Assembly: GCA_012295275.1 (NCBI GenBank)
Contig: CM022673.1
Coordinates: forward strand, 24,805,761-24,869,760
Source: Chrysomallon squamiferum
Taxonomy: Eukaryota > Mollusca > Gastropoda > Neomphalida > Peltospiridae
DNA: 64,000 nt
Direction: 5' to 3'
Both the position numbers and the translations under genes were made by a program. Positions within the stretch are counted from its first letter, which is position 1. Each line of letters opens with the position of its first letter. This document shows positions 62,892-64,000 of this stretch, piece after piece. The notes beneath the pieces were generated by a model, which was given only the letters and a program-made list of their open reading frames with translations, was not told the DNA's origin and did not search any database.

Positions 62892-63623
62892 TTATGTAAT
62901 ATAATAGCTGATAATATATGGTAACAGAAACAAACTATGAAAATGACTGTTCTGGTACGACAGTCAAAACCGATATTATAAAACGGAAACTATAGTTTTT
63001 TTCTTTGTGCTCCATAAACTGAATGAAATAACCAATAATATTATATTCATTCAGTGGAAATAGAAAATATTTTATGAAAATTCTAGTTTAGCAAAAGGAC
63101 ACTCACTACCCATACAGAATTGACAATACCCATACAAATTATAAAATTTTAAAACATATAACAAAACTGACATTTGACAAATAACAGCCATCATTTTGTT
63201 ATGCAACATTAATATAAAATATCAAAAACGGATAACTCAAAATAGAGGTTTATTTGGATAATTTGAAAACAAATTATTAAAATAAATTTCAATTTCTCCA
63301 TAAATATAGTAAATAAAACAATATAAAAATAAAGTTCACAGCAGTATATATTTTAATTAACTCTTTTTCTCATAAACAAAAAAATATATATATATATTTA
63401 TATATATTTTTAAAAAAAAACAGGCAAACAAATAATCAAAAGGGAGATTCAGAAGTTAAAAGTTCTTCCTAGCGATAACTGAAAAATGTTGATAAAATTA
63501 AATTATTTAATAAATATCCTTATTTTGATAATAACAAATTTTTCTGTCTTTCCTTCTTTCGTTCTTTCTTTATTATTTCATTTATTAAAGTAAAAAAAAA
63601 AAAAAAAAAAAAAATTAAAATTA

Positions 63624-63662
<39 letters not shown>

Positions 63663-64000
63663 TTACATGATTAAAATAATTAATAAATAAAAGAAAATAA
63701 TATCATTAACATGTTGATGAGGTTACAAAATAATATAAACTGATTTTCAGTAATTATTGCTGTAAATGGATTTATAATAATATTAATAAATTATAATTCA
63801 TTCATTCATTCATGTATTATTCATATTTGGCACCACGCTCCAGTCAACAATAGTCATAATAATTAGTTCTGTTAACACACACTGAAGAACATGCAATAAA
63901 TAACCATTCAAATGTATTTTTACAAAAACAACAACAAAAACAACAAATACCAAACAATAAATAACAATCCCGTATTAGTCATATTAGGTTTCCATATCAC
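62250..64000. other. Right-end low-complexity DNA, no gene seen
   Basis: Contains (TTTA) and (TTA)n runs at 62750-62891, poly(A) at 63592-63614 followed by (TTA)n at 63619-63662, and a CATT repeat at 63798-63812. The stretch at 62360-62660 has more G+C but no supported exon. Confidence 0.55.

Overview
This is animal nuclear DNA that is very rich in A+T. It holds two complete intron-rich protein genes in a tail-to-tail (convergent) arrangement, with many microsatellites and minisatellites. Both proteins closely resemble their vertebrate relatives. A tail-like fragment at 18988-19020 (GTGTCGTTAAATATTCATTCATTC) and the GGGGGCGGTTTCAC edge near 48250 resemble short interspersed elements that I associate with molluscs. 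A mollusc or other lophotrochozoan is therefore my best guess, but this is inference and not proven. I assembled the exons by hand from splice signals, reading phase and similarity to family sequences I know.

Region 1 (1-1109) is promoter-like: relatively CpG-rich, with a YY1-like AAGATGGCG motif, two short upstream ORFs, and a possible first exon of an unidentified divergent gene on the minus strand (166-318).

Region 2 (1110-15658, plus strand) is the TGFBRAP1/VPS3 gene, with 22 coding exons, 870 residues and consistent phases throughout. It encodes the CORVET-specific tethering subunit of early endosomes. One intron is GC-AG. Two exons have tandemly duplicated decoy 3' splice sites just upstream. 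Introns 8, 9, 13 and 19 and the 3' UTR carry different minisatellites.

Region 3 (about 16300-25844) is intergenic DNA plus the probable long 3' UTR of the second gene. It includes a CpG-containing promoter-like patch at 19.5-20.0 kb with an ATG exon candidate, and an unexplained open exon-like stretch at 21.17-21.31 kb.

Region 4 (56467 down to 25845, minus strand) is a NHERF-type scaffold gene, with eight coding exons and 525 residues: PDZ1, an acidic EP-repeat stretch, PDZ2, a long acidic linker and a C-terminal ERM-binding helix. The first six exon junctions are all phase 1, so every internal exon from 2 to 6, including the PDZ2 exon, can be skipped without breaking the frame.

Region 5 (56470-64000) lies upstream of NHERF. 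It holds five exact TGACGTCA palindromes within about 3 kb, ending about 40 bp before a candidate plus-strand ORF (61911-62249) that stays open through a run of about 44 leucine codons. The rest is low-complexity DNA.

TGFBRAP1 works in endosomal membrane tethering and NHERF in cortical membrane-protein scaffolding. Nothing in the sequence suggests that they function together. I see no rRNA, tRNA, CRISPR array or intact transposon.
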